DNA of 14,178 bases from Ramicandelaber brevisporus (Eukaryota > Kickxellomycota > Ramicandelaberales > Ramicandelaberaceae): contig MU602675.1 of the NCBI GenBank assembly GCA_025201865.1, positions 89,810 through 103,987 of the forward strand, written 5' to 3'. This document shows positions 1-6,164 of the stretch, piece by piece (the first letter of the stretch is position 1; each line of letters opens with the position of its first letter). The notes beneath the pieces are model-generated. The model was not told the DNA's origin and did not search any database. It saw only the letters and a program-made list of their open reading frames with translations. The translations under genes and the position numbers were made by a program.

Positions 1-270
1 TTTGCTGGCAACTACCAGCTCAAGAGCTACGGCACGCTGCAAATCGAGCTCGCCAAGAACAGCGGTGGCGAGCCGGTGCTGAATGCCCGTCTTGGAGATC
101 TTGGATGCTCGTTGAAACATGCACAGTACGACACATTTACCTGCCGTTTCTTTGGTAGCAACACCGACTTTACATTCTTCTCAACGGTTGCATCCAAGAC
201 CATCGACAAGGTCAACATTGGTGACTTTGAGCCGTCGCTTGGCGAGGTCATCTTCTCCCGTGTGATTTAA
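1..270 (+). CDS. Beta-lactamase-like serine hydrolase, C-terminal end only (partial at 5' side)
   Basis: An open frame enters from the left edge in phase 0 and ends at a TAA at 268-270, giving the last 89 residues of a larger protein. The pattern YGTL near residue 10, a glycine-rich beta hairpin, then H-x-x-YDTF at residues 40-46, and a closing TFxS...I-x-x-V-x-I stretch matches my memory of the C-terminal DUF3471-type beta barrel found behind class C beta-lactamase/penicillin-binding-protein-like serine hydrolases. In that family the catalytic SxxK and YxN motifs lie in the N-terminal domain, which is outside the window, so activity cannot be judged. There is no signal peptide or membrane segment in the visible part. 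The internal GTG at 76 is not a start; the frame is open to position 1. The gene converges on MAS1. The assignment is from pattern only; another beta-rich C-terminal domain is possible. Confidence 0.6.
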   Translation, partial: FAGNYQLKSYGTLQIELAKNSGGEPVLNARLGDLGCSLKHAQYDTFTCRFFGSNTDFTFFSTVASKTIDKVNIGDFEPSLGEVIFSRVI

Positions 271-453
271 AGTAGCCCCTATCATCGTTAAACCGCATTT
301 CCTTTTATTTGGCCATACTGACCATTGACATCGTTATCTATATTGGATAACTGTATTGTTAAATAATGACATTTGATGAAGAAGGCGAGCAAATCATGCA
401 CAATTTTTGTTTTTTGTTTTAATAAAATGTGGATTTTGTAGCTAAGAACGTTA
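271..453. promoter_or_regulatory. Convergent 3' intergenic region with a poly(A) signal on each strand
   Basis: This AT-rich gap separates the stop codons of two converging genes. AATAAA on the plus strand at 421-426 lies about 150 nt after the hydrolase stop. TTTATT at 304-309 is AATAAA on the minus strand, about 145 nt after the MAS1 stop. If both are used, the two 3' UTRs overlap by over 100 nt. The hexamers are seen directly; their use is inferred. Confidence 0.5.
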
Positions 454-1896
454 TTAGACGCGGTTCCAGGCAAGGGCACCACGGATGGCGTTAAAGTCTG
501 GCAGAGCCTCGATAGAGCCGAGAGCAACAATGGCCATCTCGCGGTCCCACAGGTACTCGGTGGCGGCCTTGCGCACCTTCTCGGCGGTGACCTGGTCAAT
601 CATGGCGGCAACCTCAGATGGCTCAACGCGCTTGCCAGTGGTGACAATCTGGCGGCCAATGTCCTCGGCAACGGCGGTGGTGCCGTCCAGGGAGAGCAGC
701 ATGGCAGCCTTGAGCTGCTGGCGGGCACGGACAACCTCGCCCTCAGTCACGGAGACAGACAGGCGAGCCCACTCCTTGACGGTGAAGTGGACCAGGTCGT
801 CGAGCTGGGCAGTGTTCTCGGAAACGAGGTAGATGCCCCACAGACCAGTGTCAGAGTAGGAGGTGTTGAAGGACATGAAGGAGTTGGCGAGGTGGTTCTG
901 GCCAACAACGTGGGCGAGGCGGGAGGACACGTTGGATGGAGCAGTGCCGAGGGAGCGGTCCCAGTTGCCAATGAGAGCCTGCATAACGAGCAGAGTGTAG
1001 TAGTCTGGGGAGTTCCAGCCGGCACCCTCAACAGCGATGGCAATGTGGGCCTGTGGGATGTCGTCGTTACGGATGCGAACCTCAGAGCCGACAAAGGATG
1101 GGCGGCCGCCGTGGGCAGTGGTGGTCACGCCAAGGAGAGAAGAGCTGGCGGCGTTTGGACCATCGGCTGGGAGAGCAGAGAAGTGCTTCTCGGCCAGGGC
1201 AACGAGCTCCTCGTGCTTGATGCCACCGGCACCGGCCAGAACGACGCGGTTGGCAGAGTAGTGGGTCTTGATGTAGTTGGCCAAATCCTCGCGCTTCAGG
1301 GTGCGGATCTGGTCGCGGGAGCCCAGGATGGTGCGGCCAAGAGAGTGGCCCTGGAAGGCAGTGGCGTGCAGATGGTCAAAGACAACCTCTTCGTAGACCT
1401 TGTTGACCTCCTGCTCCTCGCGCAGAATGACGTCGCGCTCGCGCTCAACGGCGTTGTTTTCCAGGGTAGAGTTTTGCAAAATGTCGGACAGAATGCCGAC
1501 GGTGGTTGGAACGTCGGAGGTGAAGGACTTGGCGTAGTAGCAAGTCTGTTCGCGAGAAGTGTAAGCATTCAGGTGAGCACCCATATCCTCAATCTGGATT
1601 TCAAGGTCATGCTGCGTGCGGGTCTTGGTGCCCTTGAAGGCCATGTGCTCCAAGAAGTGGGCAGTGCCGTTGTTGGCCTCAGACTCGGCACGCGAACCAG
1701 CATCGATCCAGACTCCAACGGTGGCGGTCGAGGCGCCTGGCTGATGCTCGGTGGCAACGGTCAAACCGTTCTTCAGTGTCGTGGTTTGAGTGCGTGGGCT
1801 CAGATTCGAGACAGATGCGAGCATGCGACGCGACGGCATGAAGGCGGACCGAGCCGCAACGGTCGGAAGACGCGAGAACAAGGCACGAGTAGCCAT
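454..1896 (-). CDS. MAS1: Mitochondrial processing peptidase beta subunit (M16 metallopeptidase)
   Basis: This is the catalytic subunit of the matrix peptidase that removes presequences from imported proteins, working as a heterodimer with the alpha subunit. The 480-residue length is normal for the family. Residues 1-26 (MATRALFSRL onward) are rich in Arg, Ser and Ala and lack acids, as expected for a mitochondrial presequence. The inverted zinc motif HFLEH lies at residues 80-84, and the third ligand, Glu160 in the REEQE stretch, is 76 residues later, so the active site is complete. That separates it from the alpha subunit, which lacks this motif. The frame extends 4 codons further to a TTG, but the first ATG is at 1894-1896, so I start there. 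The gene ends in tandem TAA TAA (454-456 and 451-453). Codon use is strongly biased towards GC in third positions, as in a highly expressed gene. A cytochrome bc1 core-1 protein is a close relative, but the intact zinc site favours MPP. Confidence 0.93.
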   Translation of the reverse strand: MATRALFSRLPTVAARSAFMPSRRMLASVSNLSPRTQTTTLKNGLTVATEHQPGASTATVGVWIDAGSRAESEANNGTAHFLEHMAFKGTKTRTQHDLEIQIEDMGAHLNAYTSREQTCYYAKSFTSDVPTTVGILSDILQNSTLENNAVERERDVILREEQEVNKVYEEVVFDHLHATAFQGHSLGRTILGSRDQIRTLKREDLANYIKTHYSANRVVLAGAGGIKHEELVALAEKHFSALPADGPNAASSSLLGVTTTAHGGRPSFVGSEVRIRNDDIPQAHIAIAVEGAGWNSPDYYTLLVMQALIGNWDRSLGTAPSNVSSRLAHVVGQNHLANSFMSFNTSYSDTGLWGIYLVSENTAQLDDLVHFTVKEWARLSVSVTEGEVVRARQQLKAAMLLSLDGTTAVAEDIGRQIVTTGKRVEPSEVAAMIDQVTAEKVRKAATEYLWDREMAIVALGSIEALPDFNAIRGALAWNRV

Positions 1897-2002
1897 CTCT
1901 AGCAGCAAAACTGAGCGCTTCTGTTTGATATGGGGTGGGGAAGGTTAGAAAAGAATCGTTGTGGATTCGGGTGGAGAGTTGCTGCAAGAAAAAAAAAACG
2001 AT

Positions 2003-2014
2003 ACGCGCGCGCGT
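2003..2014. promoter_or_regulatory. 12-bp perfect CG palindrome upstream of MAS1
   Basis: ACGCGCGCGCGT is its own reverse complement and starts about 107 bp upstream of the MAS1 ATG. It contains ACGCG cores of the kind bound by fungal cell-cycle factors of the MBF type, but it is not a plain ACGCGT box. A regulatory role is inferred from its position only. Confidence 0.25.
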
Positions 2015-2113
2015 TGAGATTTCACCTGGCAGATCCACCACCCGGCGGCGGCGACAGCAAGCAACAGCAAGCGACACAACCGCTTCGGTATGAACTGGAA
2101 AAAAAAATGGTTG

Positions 2114-2139
2114 GGAATTTTTTTAGGTGAAAAAATTCC
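2114..2139. repeat. Perfect 10-bp inverted repeat with 6-nt loop
   Basis: GGAATTTTTT (2114-2123) and AAAAAATTCC (2130-2139) pair perfectly around the loop TAGGTG. It lies about 200 nt beyond the OXA1 stop and 218 bp upstream of the MAS1 ATG, so it could act at the OXA1 3' end or in the MAS1 promoter. The stem is seen; the role is unknown. Confidence 0.6.
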
Positions 2140-2272
2140 GAACACTACCGCCTCGCATTATGCATACTCGTTTTCATTGCTCATCAAACATTAGGCAGCA
2201 TTGACTACATTAACTATTATAGAGTGCTGTATTTAAGGTATAAAAGGAAGGAGAGATAAAGTAAAGATAAAG

Positions 2273-2308
2273 AAACAAACAGACAAACAGACAAACAGAC
2301 AGACAAAC
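2273..2308 (+). repeat. Short AGACAAAC tandem repeat
   Basis: An 8-bp unit, AGACAAAC, occurs at 2281-2288, 2289-2296 and 2301-2308. A 4-base partial unit (AGAC) interrupts it at 2297-2300, and a one-base variant (AAACAAAC) stands at 2273-2280. It falls in the predicted 3' flank of OXA1 and looks like a slippage-derived microsatellite. Confidence 0.8.
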
Positions 2309-2337
2309 TAGTCTAGCATGGTTTATTATTTATTTTT

Positions 2338-3483
2338 TTACTCATCCTCGCTGGTGGCAAAATAAGTCTTGTAGAGGTAAGGAATGCCTAAACCGGCAAA
2401 TGAACCGCCAAAGAATGCCAGAATGACCACGACGGAGACATCGCCGCGAACCGAGGTGAATGCCTTCTTGATGCGCTGGGTGAACGCGTCGGTCTTGTCA
2501 ACTTCGCCAAACTTTTTCTCGAGCTTGATCTTCTCTGGAATGTTAAAGTACTTGGCGACATCCTTGTGCTGCAACAACTGCATTTGGCCGCTAGTGAACA
2601 CACCAGATGCCATAATGTAGAGCAGGGAGGCAGCAGGCATGTTCCACATGAAGATGCCACTGACACCGCCGAGACCGGCATAGACATATGGGTTCGAGAG
2701 CAGGGCAGATGCACCGTTGCCAGTGTTGGGCTGCATCTTGGCAGATCTGTGCATGATGGCAGTCATGGATGCAGCGGTGGCGAGGGGCAGAACGTGAGTT
2801 GGATCAGCCGCAGACAAATCGGTAAACCACAAGAGGCCACCACTGGCAAGCTGCGGAACCGGGAATAGTGCCATCTTACGAACAGCGACGAAGCCCAGAA
2901 TAGTGATACCAAACTGAGCAATCACGCTGATAAGATTGCCAATCACTCCAACATTATTTTCGGCCATCAGCTGCTGAATCTTGACACTGGCAATGGTTTC
3001 TGCGCGAGAGTCATTGCGAGCCTTTGCAGCATCCACCTGGGCTTGCAGAGGACGCATCTTGGGCTGGATATTGTGCAGAATGGAGCTCTGACGGGCACTC
3101 TTGATGGCTAGCGGAAGAAGTGCAACACGCAGGGCAAGCGCGCCGGTGACAAGAGTTGCCCACCACGGCATGCCTGTGGTCACGTGGATGGCCTCGAGGG
3201 CTTGCTGTGCCCAGCCTGACATGCCAGTTCCCAGACCCATCGCTTTGAGATCGCCAATCTTCATTGCAATCTCAGATACTGCCGATGCACTTGTGTCAAT
3301 GCTTGCTGTGGCTGCAGCAGCTGGCGTAGTCGACAATGACCGGATGGAGTGCATTCGGATAGCCGATGATGTGGGTGTCGACCGAGAGGGAAGAGGAGCC
3401 GACTGTCTCAAATAGCTGCGTGACATGACTGCTGGCGCATAGCCTGTAGCACCAGTTGACCGAAGAGCTGCTCTCGCTAACAT
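2338..3483 (-). CDS. OXA1: Oxa1/YidC/Alb3-family inner-membrane insertase (mitochondrial Oxa1)
   Basis: Oxa1 inserts mitochondrially made and some imported proteins into the inner membrane. The product has 381 residues, close to the usual fungal length. Residues 1-50 are basic and Ser/Ala-rich, a likely presequence. The insertase core begins with a hydrophobic helix at about 106-126 (WWATLVTGALALR), followed by the long basic matrix hairpin with QPKMRPLQAQV at 140-150. Further membrane segments lie at about 180-203, 228-245, 266-282 and 283-300. The LGIP-like mark FNIPEKIK (313-320) follows the last core helix, as in the family. The charged hairpin and long N-terminus fit Oxa1 better than Cox18/Oxa2. 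Oddly, after a short charged linker there is another hydrophobic stretch, residues 349-371, where Oxa1 normally has only a soluble ribosome-binding tail. The ATG at 3481-3483 is the first in frame. The gene shares a 129-bp divergent promoter with PET112. Confidence 0.88.
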   Translation of the reverse strand: MLARAALRSTGATGYAPAVMSRSYLRQSAPLPSRSTPTSSAIRMHSIRSLSTTPAAAATASIDTSASAVSEIAMKIGDLKAMGLGTGMSGWAQQALEAIHVTTGMPWWATLVTGALALRVALLPLAIKSARQSSILHNIQPKMRPLQAQVDAAKARNDSRAETIASVKIQQLMAENNVGVIGNLISVIAQFGITILGFVAVRKMALFPVPQLASGGLLWFTDLSAADPTHVLPLATAASMTAIMHRSAKMQPNTGNGASALLSNPYVYAGLGGVSGIFMWNMPAASLLYIMASGVFTSGQMQLLQHKDVAKYFNIPEKIKLEKKFGEVDKTDAFTQRIKKAFTSVRGDVSVVVILAFFGGSFAGLGIPYLYKTYFATSEDE

Positions 3484-3612
3484 CTGATCTACTTCTTCGT
3501 TCTTTCGTTCTTTCTTTCGTTTCCTCTGTCTTGCTGTGCTCTTTTTACTTTTATTTTTTTTTTTTTGCGAGATTCACAGCAAAAAGTCTGATTCGAAAAT
3601 CTGGGCTTGCAG
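3484..3612. promoter_or_regulatory. Shared divergent promoter of OXA1 and PET112
   Basis: Only 129 bp separate the two start codons, so both promoters and leaders must fit here. On the plus strand the region is strongly pyrimidine-rich (TTCTTTCG-type runs at about 3493-3530), with a run of 13 T at 3554-3566. Such dT tracts often exclude nucleosomes in fungal promoters. Coordinated expression of the two mitochondrial genes is inferred from geometry alone. Confidence 0.6.
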
Positions 3613-5220
3613 ATGCTCACAACACGGTGCATACGCGGTCTGCACACGACTGCCAGATCACTTCTCAAACAACAACAACAGCAGCAGCAGTACCAGCAGC
3701 AACGAACTAAAGCCAATAGTGGCGAGCGCAACAAGTCAATCGATTTGACGCGATGGGAGCCAGTTATCGGGCTCGAGGTTCACGCACAACTCAACTCTCG
3801 ACACAAGCTGTTCAGCAGTTCTCCAAACATCTTCAATGCATCGCCAAACTCTACTGCCAACTCCATTGACCTGGCATATCCGGGTGTGTTGCCTCGCTTG
3901 AATCCAGAGTGCGTAACGCTGGCAATGAGAGCCGTACTGGCATTTGGAGGCAGTGTTCAGGATCGATTTGCATTTGATCGAAAGCATTACTTTTATCCTG
4001 ATTTGCCTCAGGGCTATCAAATTACTCAAAAGCATCACCCAGTTGGCAGAGGTGGATCTATCAATGTGTTTAAGGATAGAGACAGTGTGCCTGGAACTGG
4101 AAAGTTGGATCAAGATCGAACTGTAAATATTGAACAGATTCAGTTGGAGCAGGATACAGCAAAGACTATTCATGACAACAGACTTGGAAACGATGCAGTA
4201 TTGGTAGACTACAATAGAGCAGGATCAGCACTGATTGAGATTGTAATGAAGCCAGATGTGAGATCTGCTGCAGAGGCTGCTGCTGTGCTTCGCAAGATTC
4301 AATCCACATTGCGACACTATGGGATATCAGATGGCAGAATGGAAGAAGGCTCGCTGAGATGCGATGTCAATGTATCTGTAAGAGAAAGAAACACCGAGGC
4401 ATTTGGAGTCAGATGTGAGCTCAAAAATCTAAACACAATCAAAGTGGTTGCACAGGCTGTCCATGCTGAGCTGGCGAGACAAGTGGCTGTTATTGAGAAT
4501 GGCGGTCAATTAAGACCAGAGACTAGAGGATTTGATGCAATTAAAGGTGAAACATTCTTGCTGAGAAGTAAAGAGACTGCAGCCGACTACAGATACATGC
4601 CGGAAACTGATATTGCACCGGTTCGTATAACACACGCTGCGATGGACCATGTTAAACAAAGACTTCCTGAATCACTGGATGTGAGATACGAACGAGTCAG
4701 AAATCAATATGGAATGTCACATGATGACTACATCACCTTGACTGCTGATGAGAATGGATGCTTAGAGTATTTTGAACAAGTTGCAACAAAGTGCCTGGAT
4801 CATAAGCTCGCATTGAGATTTGTATTGCGTGAACTATTCAGTATTCTCAATCATCGTAAGCTTGACTTCTCGCCCACTGTGATCAGTGCTGATAATTTGG
4901 CTGACATTGCAAACACTGTCAATCGTGGAGAAATTACACTCAAACATGCCAAAGAATGCATGTTTCTATTGGTTGATGGCGATAAAAGGTCGGTTAAGCA
5001 GATTTGTGCAGCAAATGAATGGTTTGTATCTCACGATGTCGACAGGATAGCCAAAGTCGTTGAAGAGGTTCTCAAGAAGAATCCCAAGCAGGTTGAGATG
5101 GCAAAGCAAGAAAAGAAGGCGTATTCATTCTTGGTTGGAATGGCCATCAAGCAGGTGGGCAAAGGCGCCAACCCTCAGCTTATCAATGAAATGGTTCGTA
5201 AGCATGTTGATTCCCTTTAA
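3613..5220 (+). CDS. PET112: Glutamyl-tRNA(Gln) amidotransferase subunit B, mitochondrial (GatB/Pet112)
   Basis: GatB is the tRNA-binding, transferring subunit of the complex that converts Glu-tRNA(Gln) to Gln-tRNA(Gln) in mitochondria, which lack a glutaminyl-tRNA synthetase of their own in most fungi. The product has 535 residues. Residues 1-20 are basic and acid-free, like a presequence, followed by seven glutamines (20-26), Tyr and three more glutamines. The family signature begins at EPVIGLEVHAQL (49-60); LAYPGVLPRLN (88-98), DYNRAGSALIEIV (199-211) and the later MEEGSLRCDVNVSVRE and ELKNLNT segments are all clear. The end matches the GatB/YqeY tail domain (KQVGKGANPQLINEMV). The frame extends two codons upstream to a TTG, but the first ATG is 3613. 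The cradle segment reads HKLFSSSPN, without the cysteine often found after LF in bacterial GatB. Codon use is more AT-rich than in MAS1, suggesting modest expression. Confidence 0.93.
   Translation: MLTTRCIRGLHTTARSLLKQQQQQQQYQQQRTKANSGERNKSIDLTRWEPVIGLEVHAQLNSRHKLFSSSPNIFNASPNSTANSIDLAYPGVLPRLNPECVTLAMRAVLAFGGSVQDRFAFDRKHYFYPDLPQGYQITQKHHPVGRGGSINVFKDRDSVPGTGKLDQDRTVNIEQIQLEQDTAKTIHDNRLGNDAVLVDYNRAGSALIEIVMKPDVRSAAEAAAVLRKIQSTLRHYGISDGRMEEGSLRCDVNVSVRERNTEAFGVRCELKNLNTIKVVAQAVHAELARQVAVIENGGQLRPETRGFDAIKGETFLLRSKETAADYRYMPETDIAPVRITHAAMDHVKQRLPESLDVRYERVRNQYGMSHDDYITLTADENGCLEYFEQVATKCLDHKLALRFVLRELFSILNHRKLDFSPTVISADNLADIANTVNRGEITLKHAKECMFLLVDGDKRSVKQICAANEWFVSHDVDRIAKVVEEVLKKNPKQVEMAKQEKKAYSFLVGMAIKQVGKGANPQLINEMVRKHVDSL
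3670..3702 (+). repeat. CAA/CAG glutamine-codon repeat in PET112
   Basis: Three CAA and four CAG codons, a TAC, then CAG CAG CAA encode a glutamine-rich linker between the presumed presequence and the GatB catalytic-cradle domain. It is outside any conserved part of GatB, so length variation should be tolerated. Confidence 0.8.
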
Positions 5221-5312
5221 AACAATCGTATACAATTTTAAATAGAGAATAGAGAAAAACACGATATAATGCTCACTTATTCTTGTTGTTTACTCTTCTT
5301 CCTCTTGTTATT
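5221..5312. other. Short convergent gap between PET112 and NPC2-like gene
   Basis: Ninety-two AT-rich bases separate the two stop codons. No canonical AATAAA is seen on either strand; related AT-rich words such as AAATAG and GAATAA are present. The 3' UTRs of the two genes probably overlap. Confidence 0.4.
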
Positions 5313-5762
5313 CTAAGCAATGGTGGTTGAGCCCTGGTAGCAGAACAGTGGTCGGCCACCATCTGCCACTCCACGGAACTCGAATCCAACTGGACGACCT
5401 TGCAGCAAGGCTGGAATGTCGTGCTTAATCACCAACTTGTGCATTCCAGCTGACAGTGGGCACGAGTTTCCACTCAATGGGGCAATGTCGCACAGCTTCA
5501 AGTTTGAATTGAACGGGAATGGGCCAACCATCAGTTTGACGGAGATGTCGCCGTTGTTGACAGGCTGGTCGAGCTGGGCATCGATGGAAACAGTTACATC
5601 CTTGCCAGCAGCTGGAGGATCCGGGCTAATGGTCACACGAATCGGATGGCCAATATCAGCCGCAGAACCGCAGGAGGAGAATCTGGTTGGCTCAGCAGAT
5701 GTCACTGCAAAGAGTGAACTGGCGATGATACCGATAGTAAGTACAGTCGATTTGAACATCAT
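5313..5762 (-). CDS. NPC2: Secreted ML-domain lipid-transfer protein (NPC2 / PG-PI transfer protein type)
   Basis: Proteins of this family carry sterols or phospholipids in a beta-sandwich pocket and act in the vacuole/lysosome lumen or outside the cell. The 149-residue product has a signal peptide (about 1-23, hydrophobic core VLTIGIIASSLFAV, likely cut after TSA). The mature part begins with FSSCG, contains ISPDPPAAGKDVTVSI (45-60), LKLCDIAPLSGNSCP (88-102), and ends with GFEFRGVADG and the terminal FCYQG motif typical of fungal ML proteins. Cysteines at 31, 91, 101 and 141 fit the outer disulfide (31-141) and the loop disulfide (91-101). The third pair, usual just after the first cysteine in animal NPC2, is missing. 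Two ATGs are adjacent at the start (MMFK), so the start is uncertain by one codon. Mature length of about 126 residues is normal. Which lipid it binds cannot be read from the sequence. Confidence 0.85.
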   Translation of the reverse strand: MMFKSTVLTIGIIASSLFAVTSAEPTRFSSCGSAADIGHPIRVTISPDPPAAGKDVTVSIDAQLDQPVNNGDISVKLMVGPFPFNSNLKLCDIAPLSGNSCPLSAGMHKLVIKHDIPALLQGRPVGFEFRGVADGGRPLFCYQGSTTIA

Positions 5763-6164
5763 TGTTAGCGAAGCGTGAGTCTGATGCGTAAATACAGGGA
5801 GAAGTCTGGTTGACAGTGCTCAAGAGAGAAGAGGAAGAGCAGGATGAACGGAATGAACAGGATGAAAAACAAGAGGTAGGCTGAATATTAAAAAAAAATA
5901 GAGCAAAGGCTGATGATGATGGTCGCTTTTTGTTGTTGCTGTTGTTGTTGTCGCTGAGCAGAGGACGTGTTCTAGAGGGCTTGACATTCGATTGGAACTT
6001 CCTCTTCAAATGTATTTGAGTGGTAATTTTCCACTCCTCTTCAAACGTGGTCACTGTCTCCTGTTTCATAACTCCTCATTTTGGGAGGTCAGGGTTTAAT
6101 GAGAAATGAAAAAAATCTATAATTAAAACTAACTAAACGTTGTTTATTCATCATCACTCTCCTC
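5763..6164. promoter_or_regulatory. Upstream region of NPC2-like gene and 3' flank of UTP6
   Basis: These 402 bp hold no credible gene; the open frames here are low-complexity. The NPC2-proximal part is purine-rich on the plus strand (pyrimidine-rich on the coding strand), with CAGGATGAA repeated at 5840-5848 and 5858-5866. A TTG/CTG trinucleotide stretch lies at about 5931-5957. TTTATT at 6143-6148 is AATAAA on the minus strand, 17-22 nt beyond the UTP6 stop, a possible but unusually close poly(A) signal. Confidence 0.4.

Larger units (their letters stand above)
1897..2337. promoter_or_regulatory. MAS1 upstream region and OXA1 3' flank
   Basis: These 441 bp lie between two minus-strand genes and hold no convincing gene. 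Next to OXA1 are TTTATT hexamers at 2322-2327 and 2329-2334, which read AATAAA on the minus strand just after the OXA1 stop. Further on are a short AGACAAAC tandem repeat (2273-2308), a 10-bp hairpin (2114-2139), and a 12-bp CG palindrome (2003-2014). The MAS1-proximal part (about 1897-2100) presumably carries its promoter and leader. No clear TATA box for MAS1 was seen. Confidence 0.5.

Noticed and set aside
787-1902. A 371-codon open frame on the plus strand across MAS1
   Set aside because: It is fully antisense to a conserved MPP beta gene. Strong codon bias in MAS1 removes the codons that would make antisense stops, so the opposite strand stays open. The translation matches no family pattern.
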